DNA of 64,000 nucleotides from Streptomyces sp. S465 (GTDB taxonomy: Bacteria > Actinomycetota > Actinomycetes > Streptomycetales > Streptomycetaceae). Both the position numbers and the translations under genes were made by a program. The stretch covers positions 6,070,001-6,134,000 of the forward strand of contig NZ_CP114036.1 of the NCBI RefSeq assembly GCF_026898115.1. The letters are read 5' to 3'. Numbering within the stretch: the stretch's first letter is position 1; each line of letters begins with the position of its first letter. Under the pieces are notes generated by a model. It worked only from the letters and a program-made list of their open reading frames with translations, had not been told where the DNA came from and made no database searches. Shown piece after piece: positions 25,021 to 33,890 of this stretch.

Positions 25021-26664
25021 ATGCGTCGCGGAGTCCCGTATTCCCTGCGTGTCAGGCGCACGCTGTCCGTCCTCTGCGTGTCCGCCGTCGCCCTGCCCCT
25101 GACGGCCTGTGGCGGCGGGGACGGTGGTGCCGAGCCCGGTGTCATCCGCTCGTCCTGGGGCGATCCCCCCAATCCGCTGGAGCCGGCCAACACCAACGAC
25201 GTCCAGGGCGGCAAGGTGCTGGACATGATCTTCCGGGGGCTCAAGCGCTACGACCCGCGGACCGGCGAGGCCAAGAACGCGCTCGCGGACCGGATCGAGA
25301 GCTCCGACCAGCGGAACTACACCATCACCCTGAAGAAGGGCCGGCGGTTCGCCAACGGGGAGAAGGTCACCGCCGCCTCCTTCGTCGACGCCTGGAACTA
25401 CGGCGCCCGGATCGACCACCAGCAGCGCAACGCGTACTTCTTCGAGTACATCGAGGGCTATGACAAGGTCCATCCCGCCTCCGGCGGCGCCCCTACCGCC
25501 AAGACCCTCTCCGGACTGCGGGTCAAGGACGAGCGGACCTTCACCGTCCGGCTCACCCAGAAGTTCTCCACCTGGCCCAAGACCCTGGGCTACAACGCCT
25601 ACGTACCGCTGCCCCGGGCGTTCTTCGAGGACCATGCCGCCTGGCTGAACAAGCCCATCGGCAACGGCCCGTACCGGGTGCGGTCCTACACCAAGGGCTC
25701 GGTGATGAAGCTGCGCGCCTGGGACGGGTATCCAGGACCCGACAAGGCCCGTAACAAGGGGGTCGATCTGCGGGTCTACACCGACAACAACACCGCCTAC
25801 ACCGATCTCCAGGCGGGCAATCTCGATCTGGTCGACGACGTCCCGGCGCAGCAGCTGAAGTTCGTCCGCTCCGATCTCGGCGACCGCTACCTCAACCAGC
25901 CCGCCGGGATCATCCAGACCCTCACCTTCCCGATGTACGACCGCGCCTGGAGCGGCCCGGCCAAGGCGGGGCTCCGCCGGGGGATCTCGATGGCGATCAA
26001 CCGGGCGCAGATCACCGAGCGGATCTTCCACGGCACCCGCACCCCCGCGACCGACTGGACCTCCCCGGTCCTGCGCCACCAGGGCGGCTACCGGCCGGGG
26101 CTGTGCGGGGGCGCCTGCCGCTACGACCCGGTCCGGGCGCGCAAGCTGATCAAGGCGGCCGGGGGGCTGCCGGGCGGCCGGATGACGATCACGTACAACG
26201 CCGACACCGGCTCCCACAAGGACTGGGTGGACGCGGTCTGCAACAGCGTCAACACCGTGCTGAGAAGCGACCGGGCGTGTCTCGGCAGACCGGTCGGCAC
26301 CTTCGCCGACTACCGCAACAAGATGGCGGGCAAGAAGATGACCGGGCCGTTCCGGGCCGGCTGGCAGATGGACTATCCGCTGATCCAGAACTTCCTCCAG
26401 CCGCTCTACTACACCGGCGCCTCCTCCAACGACGGCCACTTCAGCGACACCGGCTTCGACCGGCTGGTGAACCAGGCCAACGCCGCCTCCGCCGACGGCC
26501 GGGCCATCGCCGGGTTCCAGGACGCGGAGAAGATCCTCGCCGCGCAGATGCCCGCCATTCCGCTGTGGTACCAGAACGGCAGCGCGGGCTATTCGCGGCG
26601 GCTCAGCCAGGTGGCGCTCAATCAGTTCAGCGTCCCGGTCTACGCGCAGATCAGGGTGGGCTGA
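25021..26664 (+). CDS. Oligopeptide-binding lipoprotein, system 2
   Basis: A 547-residue family-5 binding protein. Lipobox LTAC with Cys30 follows a signal with a long Arg-rich start. GDPPNPLEPANTNDVQGGKV, FANGEKVTAASFVDAWNYG and GNGPYRVRSYTKG align with system 1. It should bind peptides at the outer face of the membrane. ATG 25021 has GGGAGG 6 bases upstream. Unlike system 1, the permease gene begins only 3 bases after its stop, with no hairpin between. The lipoprotein is more divergent than the other subunits, as expected if the two systems differ in substrate. Confidence 0.92.
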   Translation: MRRGVPYSLRVRRTLSVLCVSAVALPLTACGGGDGGAEPGVIRSSWGDPPNPLEPANTNDVQGGKVLDMIFRGLKRYDPRTGEAKNALADRIESSDQRNYTITLKKGRRFANGEKVTAASFVDAWNYGARIDHQQRNAYFFEYIEGYDKVHPASGGAPTAKTLSGLRVKDERTFTVRLTQKFSTWPKTLGYNAYVPLPRAFFEDHAAWLNKPIGNGPYRVRSYTKGSVMKLRAWDGYPGPDKARNKGVDLRVYTDNNTAYTDLQAGNLDLVDDVPAQQLKFVRSDLGDRYLNQPAGIIQTLTFPMYDRAWSGPAKAGLRRGISMAINRAQITERIFHGTRTPATDWTSPVLRHQGGYRPGLCGGACRYDPVRARKLIKAAGGLPGGRMTITYNADTGSHKDWVDAVCNSVNTVLRSDRACLGRPVGTFADYRNKMAGKKMTGPFRAGWQMDYPLIQNFLQPLYYTGASSNDGHFSDTGFDRLVNQANAASADGRAIAGFQDAEKILAAQMPAIPLWYQNGSAGYSRRLSQVALNQFSVPVYAQIRVG

Positions 26665-26667
26665 GCC

Positions 26668-27591
26668 ATGGGCCGCTATACGCTGCGGCGGCTGCTGCAG
26701 ATGATCCCGGTGTTCATCGGCTCCACCTTCCTGATCTTCTTCATGGTGTACGCGCTCGGCGACCCGGTCGCCGCGCTCTTCGGCGACAAGGCCCCCGACC
26801 CCGCCACCGCCGCCCGCATCCGTAAGGACCTCTATCTCGACGAGCCGCTGTGGCGCCAGTACCTGCACTACATGGGGCAGATCTTCAGCGGGCACTTCGG
26901 TACGGCGTTCAACGGCCGGCCGGTGACCGAGCTGATGGCGAGCGCGTTCCCCGTCACCCTCCGGCTCACCCTGGTCGCGGTCGTCTTCGAGATGGCGCTG
27001 GGCGTCACCCTGGGCGTGCTCAGCGGGCTGCGCCGCGGCCGGGGACTGGACACCTCGGTGCTGCTGCTCACCCTGGTCGTGGTCTCCGTCCCGACCTTCG
27101 TCAGCGGCACGGTGCTCCAGTATCTGTTCGGCGTGAGCTGGGGCTGGGCCAGGCCGTCGGTCTCCCCCGAGGCGCCGCTGGGCGAACTGCTGCTGCCCGG
27201 GGTGGTGCTGGGGCTGGTGTCGCTCGCGTACACCACCCGCCTCACCCGTACCTCCATCGTGGAGAACGCCCGCGCCGACTACGTCCGCACCGCCGTCGCC
27301 AAGGGGCTGCCGCGCCACCGGATCGTCACCCGGCATCTGCTGCGCAACTCGCTGATCCCGGTGGTGACCTTCATCGGCACGGACATCGGCGCGCTGATGG
27401 GCGGGGCCATCGTCACCGAGCGGATCTTCAACATCCACGGGGTGGGCTACCAGCTCTACCAGGGCATCCTGCGCCAGAACTCGCCGACCGTCGTCGGCTT
27501 CGTGACCATCTTGGTGATCGTCTTCCTGCTCGCCAATCTGCTCGTCGACCTCCTCTACGCCGTGCTCGACCCGAGGATCCGGTATGCCTGA
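26668..27591 (+). CDS. Peptide ABC transporter permease (DppB type), system 2
   Basis: A 307-residue permease, about six helices, starting MGRYTLRRLLQMIPVFIGST. The EAA-like loop is VRTAVAKGLPRHRIVTRHLL. The order of helices and the ending LVDLLYAVLDPRIRYA are the same as in the system 1 homologue, consistent with duplication. It overlaps the next gene by 8 bases, exactly as in system 1. Confidence 0.93.
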   Translation: MGRYTLRRLLQMIPVFIGSTFLIFFMVYALGDPVAALFGDKAPDPATAARIRKDLYLDEPLWRQYLHYMGQIFSGHFGTAFNGRPVTELMASAFPVTLRLTLVAVVFEMALGVTLGVLSGLRRGRGLDTSVLLLTLVVVSVPTFVSGTVLQYLFGVSWGWARPSVSPEAPLGELLLPGVVLGLVSLAYTTRLTRTSIVENARADYVRTAVAKGLPRHRIVTRHLLRNSLIPVVTFIGTDIGALMGGAIVTERIFNIHGVGYQLYQGILRQNSPTVVGFVTILVIVFLLANLLVDLLYAVLDPRIRYA

Positions 27592-28624
27592 GCCTTTTGA
27601 CACGCGCTACCCCATGAGCTACGACATGACCGAGGCGACCGCACCGGCCGACCGCGGCGGCGGCCCCGTGGACCTCGCCGTCTCCGGCCGCCGGCCCCTG
27701 ACGGGCGGCCCCCGGCGCCGCCCCTTCCCCTGGCGCAAGGCGTCCGGCCGCCGCTCCGGAGGGCCGGCCGGAGCGGCGGCCGGACGGGGACTGTGGTCCG
27801 ACGCCTGGCACGATCTGCGCCGCAACCCGGTCTTCATCCTCTCCGCGCTGATCATCCTCTTCCTCGTCGTGATCGCGATCTGGCCGCAGCTGATCGCGAG
27901 TGGTAACCCGTACCACGGCGACCTCGCCAAGGCGCAGGACGGCCCGGCCCCCGGCCACCCCTTCGGCTACGACCTCCAGGGCCGCGATGTCTACACCCGC
28001 ACCGTCTACGGCGCCCGTACCTCCATCACCGTCGGCATCTGCGCCACCCTCGGTGCGGCGCTGCTGGGCAGTGTGCTGGGCGGGCTCGCCGGGTACTTCG
28101 GCGGCTGGTGGGACGCGCTGCTCTCACGCGTCGCCGATGTCTTCTTCGCCATCCCGATCCTGCTGGGCGGGCTGGTCTTCCTGTCCGTGGTCACCAGCGG
28201 CTCGGTCTGGCCGGTCGTCGGCTTCATCGTGCTGCTGGGCTGGCCGCAGATCTCCCGGATCGCCCGCGGCTCGGTGGTGACCGTCAAGGAGCACGACTAC
28301 GTACAGGCGGCGCGGGCGCTCGGCGCGAGCGGCCGCCGGACGCTGCTGCGCCATATCGCGCCCAATGCCGTGGCCCCCGTGATCGTCGTCTCGACCATCG
28401 CGCTGGGCACCTACATCTCGCTGGAGGCCACGCTGTCCTTCCTGGGCGTGGGGCTCAAACCGCCCACCGTCTCCTGGGGCATCGACATCTCCTCCGCCGC
28501 CACCCAGATCCGCAACGCGCCGCACATGCTGATGTGGCCGGCCGGGGCGCTGTCCATCACGGTCCTGGCGTTCATCATGCTCGGCGACGCGGTGCGCGAC
28601 GCCCTCGACCCCAAGCTGCGCTAG
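27584..28624 (+). CDS. Peptide ABC transporter permease (DppC type), system 2
   Basis: A 346-residue permease. The N-terminal tail of about 75 residues is Pro/Arg/Gly-rich and longer than in system 1; then come the helices starting FILSALIILFLVVIAIWP. EAA loop ARALGASGRRTLLRHIAPN; ending LGDAVRDALDPKLR, identical to system 1. The start at 27584 overlaps the previous gene; a start at 27614 (MSYDMTEATAP) is also possible. Confidence 0.92.
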   Translation: MPEPFDTRYPMSYDMTEATAPADRGGGPVDLAVSGRRPLTGGPRRRPFPWRKASGRRSGGPAGAAAGRGLWSDAWHDLRRNPVFILSALIILFLVVIAIWPQLIASGNPYHGDLAKAQDGPAPGHPFGYDLQGRDVYTRTVYGARTSITVGICATLGAALLGSVLGGLAGYFGGWWDALLSRVADVFFAIPILLGGLVFLSVVTSGSVWPVVGFIVLLGWPQISRIARGSVVTVKEHDYVQAARALGASGRRTLLRHIAPNAVAPVIVVSTIALGTYISLEATLSFLGVGLKPPTVSWGIDISSAATQIRNAPHMLMWPAGALSITVLAFIMLGDAVRDALDPKLR

Positions 28625-28626
28625 CC

Positions 28627-29724
28627 ATGGCGGCCCGCCTGCTGGAGGTACGGGACCTCCGCGTCGAATTCCGCACCCGGGACGGGATCGCCGAGGCCGT
28701 CGGCGGGGTGAGCTACGGCGTGGACGCGGGCCGCACCCTCGCCGTGCTGGGCGAGTCGGGGTCCGGCAAGTCCGTGACCGCCCAGGCGGTCATGGGCATC
28801 CTCGACTCCCCGCCCGGCCGGGTCACCGGCGGCCAGGTGCTGTTCCGGGGGCGGGACCTGCTGACGATGGGCGCGCGGGAGCGCCGCCGGATCCGGGGCG
28901 CCGAGATGGCGATGATCTTCCAGGACGCGCTCTCCGCCCTCAACCCGGTGCTCCCCGTGGGCGCCCAGCTCGCCGAGATGTACCAGGTGCACCGCGGGAT
29001 GTCCCGCAAGGACGCCCGGCGGCGGGCGGTGGAGCTGATGGACCGGGTCCGCATCCCGGCGGCGGGGCAGCGGGCCGGGGACTATCCGCACCAGTTCTCC
29101 GGGGGCATGCGCCAGCGCATCATGATCGCCATGGCGATGGCGCTGGAGCCGGACCTGATCATCGCCGACGAGCCGACCACGGCTCTGGACGTCACCGTCC
29201 AGGCCCAGGTCATGGAGCTGCTCGCGGAGCTGCGCCGGGAGTACGCCATGGGACTGGTCCTGATCACCCATGACCTGGGCGTGGTCGCGGACGTGGCCGA
29301 CACCATCGCCGTGATGTACGCGGGCCGGATCGTGGAGACCGCTCCGGTGCGCGACCTCTACCGCCGCCCTGCCCACCCCTACACCCGGGGACTGCTGGAC
29401 TCGGTGCCGCGCGTGGACCACCGGGCCGACGGGAGTAGCCGGGCGAACGGGGAGGACCACCGGGCCAATGGGGGCCACCGGGCCAACGGGGGCCACCGGG
29501 GCGAGCGGCTCTACGCGATCAAGGGAGCGCCGCCCAGCCCCCTGGCCATGCCCTCCGGCTGCCCCTTCAACCCCCGCTGCCCGCGCGCCCAGGAGATCTG
29601 CCGTGTCGAGCGCCCGCCGCTGTACGAGGTGACGGCGGCGGGCACGTCCGCCCCGTCCGGGCGGACCAGCGCCTGCCACTTCTGGAAGGACGAACTCGAT
29701 GCCCTCGCCCCCCTCGACGCCTGA
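28627..29724 (+). CDS. Peptide ABC transporter ATPase (DppD/OppD), system 2
   Basis: A 365-residue ATPase. Walker A GESGSGKS at residues 42-49, signature FSGGMRQRI near 157, Walker B LIIADEP after it. The four-cysteine C-terminal site is present (SGCPFNPRCPRAQEIC, SACHFW). Just before it, about residues 263-296, a microrepeat rich in HRANGG units (DHRADG, SRANGE, DHRANGG, HRANGG, HRGE) is inserted relative to system 1; it is encoded by short tandem DNA repeats near 29420-29505 and is probably a flexible loop. The ATG at 28627 is 3 bases from the previous stop. Confidence 0.92.
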   Translation: MAARLLEVRDLRVEFRTRDGIAEAVGGVSYGVDAGRTLAVLGESGSGKSVTAQAVMGILDSPPGRVTGGQVLFRGRDLLTMGARERRRIRGAEMAMIFQDALSALNPVLPVGAQLAEMYQVHRGMSRKDARRRAVELMDRVRIPAAGQRAGDYPHQFSGGMRQRIMIAMAMALEPDLIIADEPTTALDVTVQAQVMELLAELRREYAMGLVLITHDLGVVADVADTIAVMYAGRIVETAPVRDLYRRPAHPYTRGLLDSVPRVDHRADGSSRANGEDHRANGGHRANGGHRGERLYAIKGAPPSPLAMPSGCPFNPRCPRAQEICRVERPPLYEVTAAGTSAPSGRTSACHFWKDELDALAPLDA

Positions 29725-30751
29725 GTCCGCCACCGCGCCCGTCCTCGAGGTCCGCGACCTCGCCAAGCACTATCCGCTGACGCGGGGGGTGCTGGTGAAG
29801 CGGCGGATCGGCGCGGTCCGGGCGGTCGACACGGTTTCCTTCGCCCTGCGGCGCGGGGAGACGCTCGGCATCGTCGGCGAGTCCGGCTGCGGCAAGTCCA
29901 CCGTCGCCAAGCTGCTGGTCGGCCTGGAGCGGCCGACCGCCGGGTCGATCCACTACCGGGGCGAGGACATCTCCCGGCTGTCCGGCCGGGCGCTGCGGGC
30001 GGTCCGCCGCAACATCCAGATGGTGTTCCAGGACCCCTACACCTCGCTCAACCCGCGCATGACGGTGGGCGACATCATCGGCGAACCCTTCGAGATCCAC
30101 CCCGAGGCGGCGCCCAAGGGCGACCGGCGGCGGGCGGTCCAGGAGCTGCTGGAGGTGGTGGGGCTCAGTCCCGAACACCTCAACCGCTATCCGCACCAGT
30201 TCTCCGGCGGCCAGCGCCAGCGCGTCGGCATCGCCCGGGGCCTGGCCCTGCGGCCGGACGTCATCGTCGCGGACGAGCCGGTCTCGGCGCTGGACGTATC
30301 GGTGCAGGCGCAGGTGGTCAACCTGATGGAGAGCCTCCAGGACGAGTTCGGCCTGTCCTACGTCTTCATCGCCCACGACCTGTCGGTGGTCCGGCACATC
30401 TCCGACCGGATCGCCGTGATGTACCTGGGCCGCATCGCCGAAACGGGAACGGGCCCCGAGATCTACGACCACCCCACCCACCCGTACACCCAGGCGCTGC
30501 TCTCCGCCGTCCCGGTCCCGGACCCGGAGTCGTACCAGGGCCGCGAGCGCATCGTCCTGACCGGCGACGTCCCCTCCCCGGCCAACCCGCCCTCCGGCTG
30601 CCGCTTCCGCACCCGCTGCTGGAAGGCCCAGGACCGCTGCGCGGCGCAGGCACCGGCGCTGACGGTCCCGGCGGGCCTGCCGGGGGCGGCCGCGCATCCG
30701 TCGGCGTGCCACTTCGCGGAGGAGCGCCAGGTGGTGCGGACGCCGTCCTGA
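29699..30751 (+). CDS. Peptide ABC transporter ATPase (DppF/OppF), system 2
   Basis: A 350-residue ATPase. Walker A GESGCGKST near residues 60-68, signature FSGGQRQRV near 169, and cysteines SGCRFRTRCWKAQDRC and SACHFAE. It overlaps the previous gene by 26 bases, more than in system 1, and its N-terminus is short (16 residues before the domain). It ends the second operon. I see no strong terminator after it: the acetyltransferase starts 51 bases further and could be co-transcribed. Confidence 0.92.
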   Translation: MPSPPSTPESATAPVLEVRDLAKHYPLTRGVLVKRRIGAVRAVDTVSFALRRGETLGIVGESGCGKSTVAKLLVGLERPTAGSIHYRGEDISRLSGRALRAVRRNIQMVFQDPYTSLNPRMTVGDIIGEPFEIHPEAAPKGDRRRAVQELLEVVGLSPEHLNRYPHQFSGGQRQRVGIARGLALRPDVIVADEPVSALDVSVQAQVVNLMESLQDEFGLSYVFIAHDLSVVRHISDRIAVMYLGRIAETGTGPEIYDHPTHPYTQALLSAVPVPDPESYQGRERIVLTGDVPSPANPPSGCRFRTRCWKAQDRCAAQAPALTVPAGLPGAAAHPSACHFAEERQVVRTPS

Positions 30752-30802
30752 GCCGGCGGGATACGGCCGCTCCGGCGGGATGCGGCCGCTTATGATCGCG
30801 GG

Positions 30803-31585
30803 ATGCCACGAGACGACCTTCAGCGGGTCCGGGACTTCCGGCTCTCCTTCGCCCGTCGCCAGGCGGCCGAGGTGCGGGAGGTACCGGGCGGGTTCCTGGT
30901 GCTGGACGTACGGTACGCGCGTTCCCATGAGCACAATCAGCTGCATGTCGTCGGGCCCGCCGACCCCGAGGGACTGCCCGGTCTCGCCGACGAGACCCTG
31001 GCGCCCTTGCCGCACCGCCGGATCACGGTCCATGACGAGGCCCTCGGGCTGGTCTGTGTGCCCGTGCTGGAGCGGGCCGGGTACCGCCACGTCACCGAGG
31101 TGCTGATGGTGCACACCGGCCCGGTGCCCAAGGCGTCGGCGGCCGATGTGGTGGAGCGGGAGCTGGGGCCGGAGCCGCATGGGCTGCTGCGGCGGGCGGT
31201 GACGGCGCAGCAGCGGCGGTGGATGCCGGACGCGGACGAGCGGACCGTGCACGACCTCGTGGAGCGGCGCGAGGCCCGGCGGGCGGGGGCCGAGGAGGTG
31301 CTCTTCCTGGCCGCCCATGACGACAGCGGCGAGGTCGTCTCGTGGGCCGATCTGTATCTGGCGCCCGCCGCCGGAATCGCCCAGATCGAGGAGGTGGTGA
31401 CCGCCGAGCCGTACCTCCGCCGTGGCTACGCCGACGCCGTCGTGACCGCCGCGCTGCGCCGCGCGGCCGCCGCCGGATGCGCGCTGCGGTTCCTCGTCGC
31501 CGACCAGGACGACTGGCCGCTGCACTGGTACGGCCGCCGCGGGTTCACCGCCGTCGGCCGTACGCACGCCTTCACGCGCTGCTGA
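30803..31585 (+). CDS. GNAT-family N-acetyltransferase
   Basis: A 260-residue protein. The C-terminal 110 residues carry the acetyl-CoA-binding pattern of GNAT enzymes: IEEVVTAEPYLRRGYADAVV (a motif-A variant, RRGYA) and WYGRRGFTAVGRTHAF (motif B). The N-terminal half has no clear motif. The substrate is unknown. It follows system 2 by 51 bases and could be part of that transcript. The last four codons (FTRC and stop) are the first copy of a tandem repeat that continues beyond the gene. Confidence 0.75.
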   Translation: MPRDDLQRVRDFRLSFARRQAAEVREVPGGFLVLDVRYARSHEHNQLHVVGPADPEGLPGLADETLAPLPHRRITVHDEALGLVCVPVLERAGYRHVTEVLMVHTGPVPKASAADVVERELGPEPHGLLRRAVTAQQRRWMPDADERTVHDLVERREARRAGAEEVLFLAAHDDSGEVVSWADLYLAPAAGIAQIEEVVTAEPYLRRGYADAVVTAALRRAAAAGCALRFLVADQDDWPLHWYGRRGFTAVGRTHAFTRC

Positions 31586-31662
31586 GTCGCCGCTTCACGC
31601 GCTGCTGAGCCGCCGTTTCACGCGCTGCCGGGCCGCCGTTTCACGCGCTGCCGAGTCAGCCG
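31570..31662. repeat. Four tandem 23-bp repeats across the acetyltransferase stop codon
   Basis: Units at 31570-31592, 31593-31615, 31616-31638 and 31639-31662 share TTCACGCGCTGC. Unit 1 contains the last codons and TGA stop of the acetyltransferase gene; the others fill the gap up to the convergent bldK-like operon. They differ by a few substitutions, so the array is not recent. Confidence 0.85.
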
Positions 31663-31669
31663 CTTCGGG

Positions 31670-32788
31670 TCACGGCTCCTTGCGCGGCGGCGCGTCCGGG
31701 CCCGCCTCGGCCGCGATCAGCGCCGGGTCGAGGACGACGTCCTCCGCGCGGGCCTGGAGGCTCGGGTCCTCGGGGAAGTGGCAGGCGGACAGGTGGCCCT
31801 CGCGGTTGCCGTCCAGCCGCAGCAGCGCGGGCTCCTGCCGGGCGCACAGGTCCTGGGCCTTCCAGCAGCGGGTGCGGAAGCGGCAGCCGGTGGGCGGGTT
31901 GATGGGGGAGGGCACGTCCCCGGCGAGCCGGATGCGTTCCCGGGGAGCGGCGTCCGCGGCGTCCTCGGCCATCACCACCGCCGCGTCCGGGACGGCGGAC
32001 AGCAGGGCGTGGGTGTACGGGTGGCGGGGGCGGCGGTAGATGGAGTCGCGGTCGCCCACCTCGACCACCTTGCCCAGGTACATCACGGCGACGCGCTGGG
32101 AGAAGTGGCGTACTACGGCGAGGTCGTGGGCGATGAACAGGAAGGCGATGCCCAGGTCCCGCTGGAGCTGCTGGAGCAGGTTGACGACCTGCGCCTGGAT
32201 GGAGACGTCCAGCGCCGAGACGGGTTCGTCGGCGACGATCAGCCTGGGTTCGAGGGCGAGCGCGCGGGCCACGCCGATGCGCTGGCGCTGGCCGCCGGAG
32301 AACTCGTGCGGGAAGCGGTTGTAGTGCTCGGGGTTGAGGCCCACGATCTCCAGCAGTTCGCGCACCCGGGCCTCCCGGCCGCCCGGCGGATCGATCCCGT
32401 TGATCTGCATCGGGCCGGAGATGATGGTGCCGACGGTCTGCCGGGGGTTCAGCGAGGAGTACGGATCCTGGAAGATCATCTGGATCTCGGAGCGGATCGG
32501 GGCGAGCTCCTTGCGGCCCGCGTGGGTGATGTCCCGGCCCCGGTAGGTGATCTTTCCGCCGGTGGGCTCCAGCAGCCGGGTGAGCAGCCGGCCCGTGGTG
32601 GACTTGCCGCAGCCGGACTCGCCGACCAGCCCGAAGCTCTCCCCGGCGTGCACGGTCAGATCGACCCCGTCGACCGCCTGCACGGCCCCGACCTTCCGCC
32701 TGACCGGGAAGCCACCCATGATCGGGAAGTGTTTGGTCAGCTTCTCGGCGACCAGGAGGGGTTCGGGGGTGCCCGACTCGATGCCCAT
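31670..32788 (-). CDS. bldKE: BldK-type peptide transporter ATPase (OppF type)
   Basis: A 372-residue ATPase, last gene of the third peptide system. Walker A GESGCGKST at residues 56-64, FSGGQRQRIG and LIVADEPVSALD later. The Cys pattern TGCRFRTRCWKAQDLC and SACHFPED is present. The tail of about 25 residues is Ala/Pro/Glu-rich. The gene order permease, binding protein, permease, ATPase, ATPase is that of S. coelicolor bldKA-E, on which the name rests. It lies 12 bases after the previous ATPase gene. Confidence 0.8.
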   Translation of the reverse strand: MGIESGTPEPLLVAEKLTKHFPIMGGFPVRRKVGAVQAVDGVDLTVHAGESFGLVGESGCGKSTTGRLLTRLLEPTGGKITYRGRDITHAGRKELAPIRSEIQMIFQDPYSSLNPRQTVGTIISGPMQINGIDPPGGREARVRELLEIVGLNPEHYNRFPHEFSGGQRQRIGVARALALEPRLIVADEPVSALDVSIQAQVVNLLQQLQRDLGIAFLFIAHDLAVVRHFSQRVAVMYLGKVVEVGDRDSIYRRPRHPYTHALLSAVPDAAVVMAEDAADAAPRERIRLAGDVPSPINPPTGCRFRTRCWKAQDLCARQEPALLRLDGNREGHLSACHFPEDPSLQARAEDVVLDPALIAAEAGPDAPPRKEP

Positions 32789-32800
32789 TCGTCAGCGCTC

Positions 32801-33868
32801 CTAGCTCAGCCGGGGCTTGATCTGCTCGGTGAAGAGGGTCTGTTTCCGCTCGGCCGTCAGGTGGCAGGCGGCGCCCCGGCCGTCCGGGAGCACGGGGCGC
32901 TCGGTGGCACAGCGGTCGCCCGCCACCTGGTCCGGATAGGGGCACCGCGGATGGAAGGGGCAGCCCGGCGGCGGGTTGAGCAGGCTCGGCGGGGAGCCGG
33001 GGATGGGGCTGAGCGGCTCGTCCACGGCCGAGGACAGCCGCGGCATGGAGCCCAGCAGCCCCCAGGTGTACGGGTGCTGGGGCGCGCGCAGCACCTCGCG
33101 GACCGTACCGCGCTCCACGGCCCGGCCCGCGTACATCACCAGCAGGTCGTCGGCGGTGTTGGCGACCACCCCCAGGTCATGGGTGATGAGGATGATCGCC
33201 GAGCCGAACTCCTGCTGGAGGTCCTTCAGCAGATCCAGGATCTGGGCCTGGACGGTCACGTCGAGGGCGGTGGTCGGCTCGTCGGCGATCAGCAGATCGG
33301 GGTCGCAGACCAGCGCCATCGCGATCATCGCGCGTTGCCGCATCCCGCCGGAGAACTGGTGCGGATAGTCGTCCACCCGCAGCCGCGCGTTGGGGATGCC
33401 GACCTTCTCCAGCATCTCGATCGCGCGGGCGCGGGCCTCGCGCTTGGACGCGCCGGTGTGCTTGCGGTACGGCTCGGCGATCTGGCGGCCCACCGTGTAG
33501 TACGGCGACAGGGCGGTCAGCGGGTCCTGGAAGATCATCGCCATGGTGTTGCCGCGCAGCCGCTCCAGGGTGCGCTCGGGCGCCCCGGTCAGCTCCTGCC
33601 CATCCAGCAGGATCTCGCCGGTGACGGTGGTGGTGCGCGGGTCGTGCAGGCCCAGCACGGTGAGGTTGGTGACGGACTTGCCGGAGCCGGACTCGCCCAC
33701 GATGCCGAGCGTCCGGCCGCGCTGAAGGTCGAAGGAGAGGCCGTCGACGGCCTTGACGACGCCGTCCTCGGTCGAGAAGCGGACGTACAGGTCGCGTACG
33801 GACAGGAAGGCGCCGGGGTCGGCCTCGGGGGGCGTCGCGCCGTCGTCGGGCTTGGTGAGTGTGGTCAT
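32801..33868 (-). CDS. bldKD: BldK-type peptide transporter ATPase (OppD type)
   Basis: A 355-residue ATPase. Walker A GESGSGKS at residues 58-65, FSGGMRQRAMIAMAL later, Walker B LLIADEP. The four-cysteine region has a longer spacing than in systems 1 and 2 (PGCPFHPRCPYPDQVAGDRC, then GAACHL). It energises the BldK importer together with the next gene. It starts 22 bases after the permease gene ends. Confidence 0.8.
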   Translation of the reverse strand: MTTLTKPDDGATPPEADPGAFLSVRDLYVRFSTEDGVVKAVDGLSFDLQRGRTLGIVGESGSGKSVTNLTVLGLHDPRTTTVTGEILLDGQELTGAPERTLERLRGNTMAMIFQDPLTALSPYYTVGRQIAEPYRKHTGASKREARARAIEMLEKVGIPNARLRVDDYPHQFSGGMRQRAMIAMALVCDPDLLIADEPTTALDVTVQAQILDLLKDLQQEFGSAIILITHDLGVVANTADDLLVMYAGRAVERGTVREVLRAPQHPYTWGLLGSMPRLSSAVDEPLSPIPGSPPSLLNPPPGCPFHPRCPYPDQVAGDRCATERPVLPDGRGAACHLTAERKQTLFTEQIKPRLS

Positions 33869-33890
33869 CTCGGCAGCAGCTCCGGATCGG

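Noticed and set aside
31570..31662. Tandem repeats considered as a CRISPR array
   Set aside because: Units are directly adjacent, no spacers, no cas genes.
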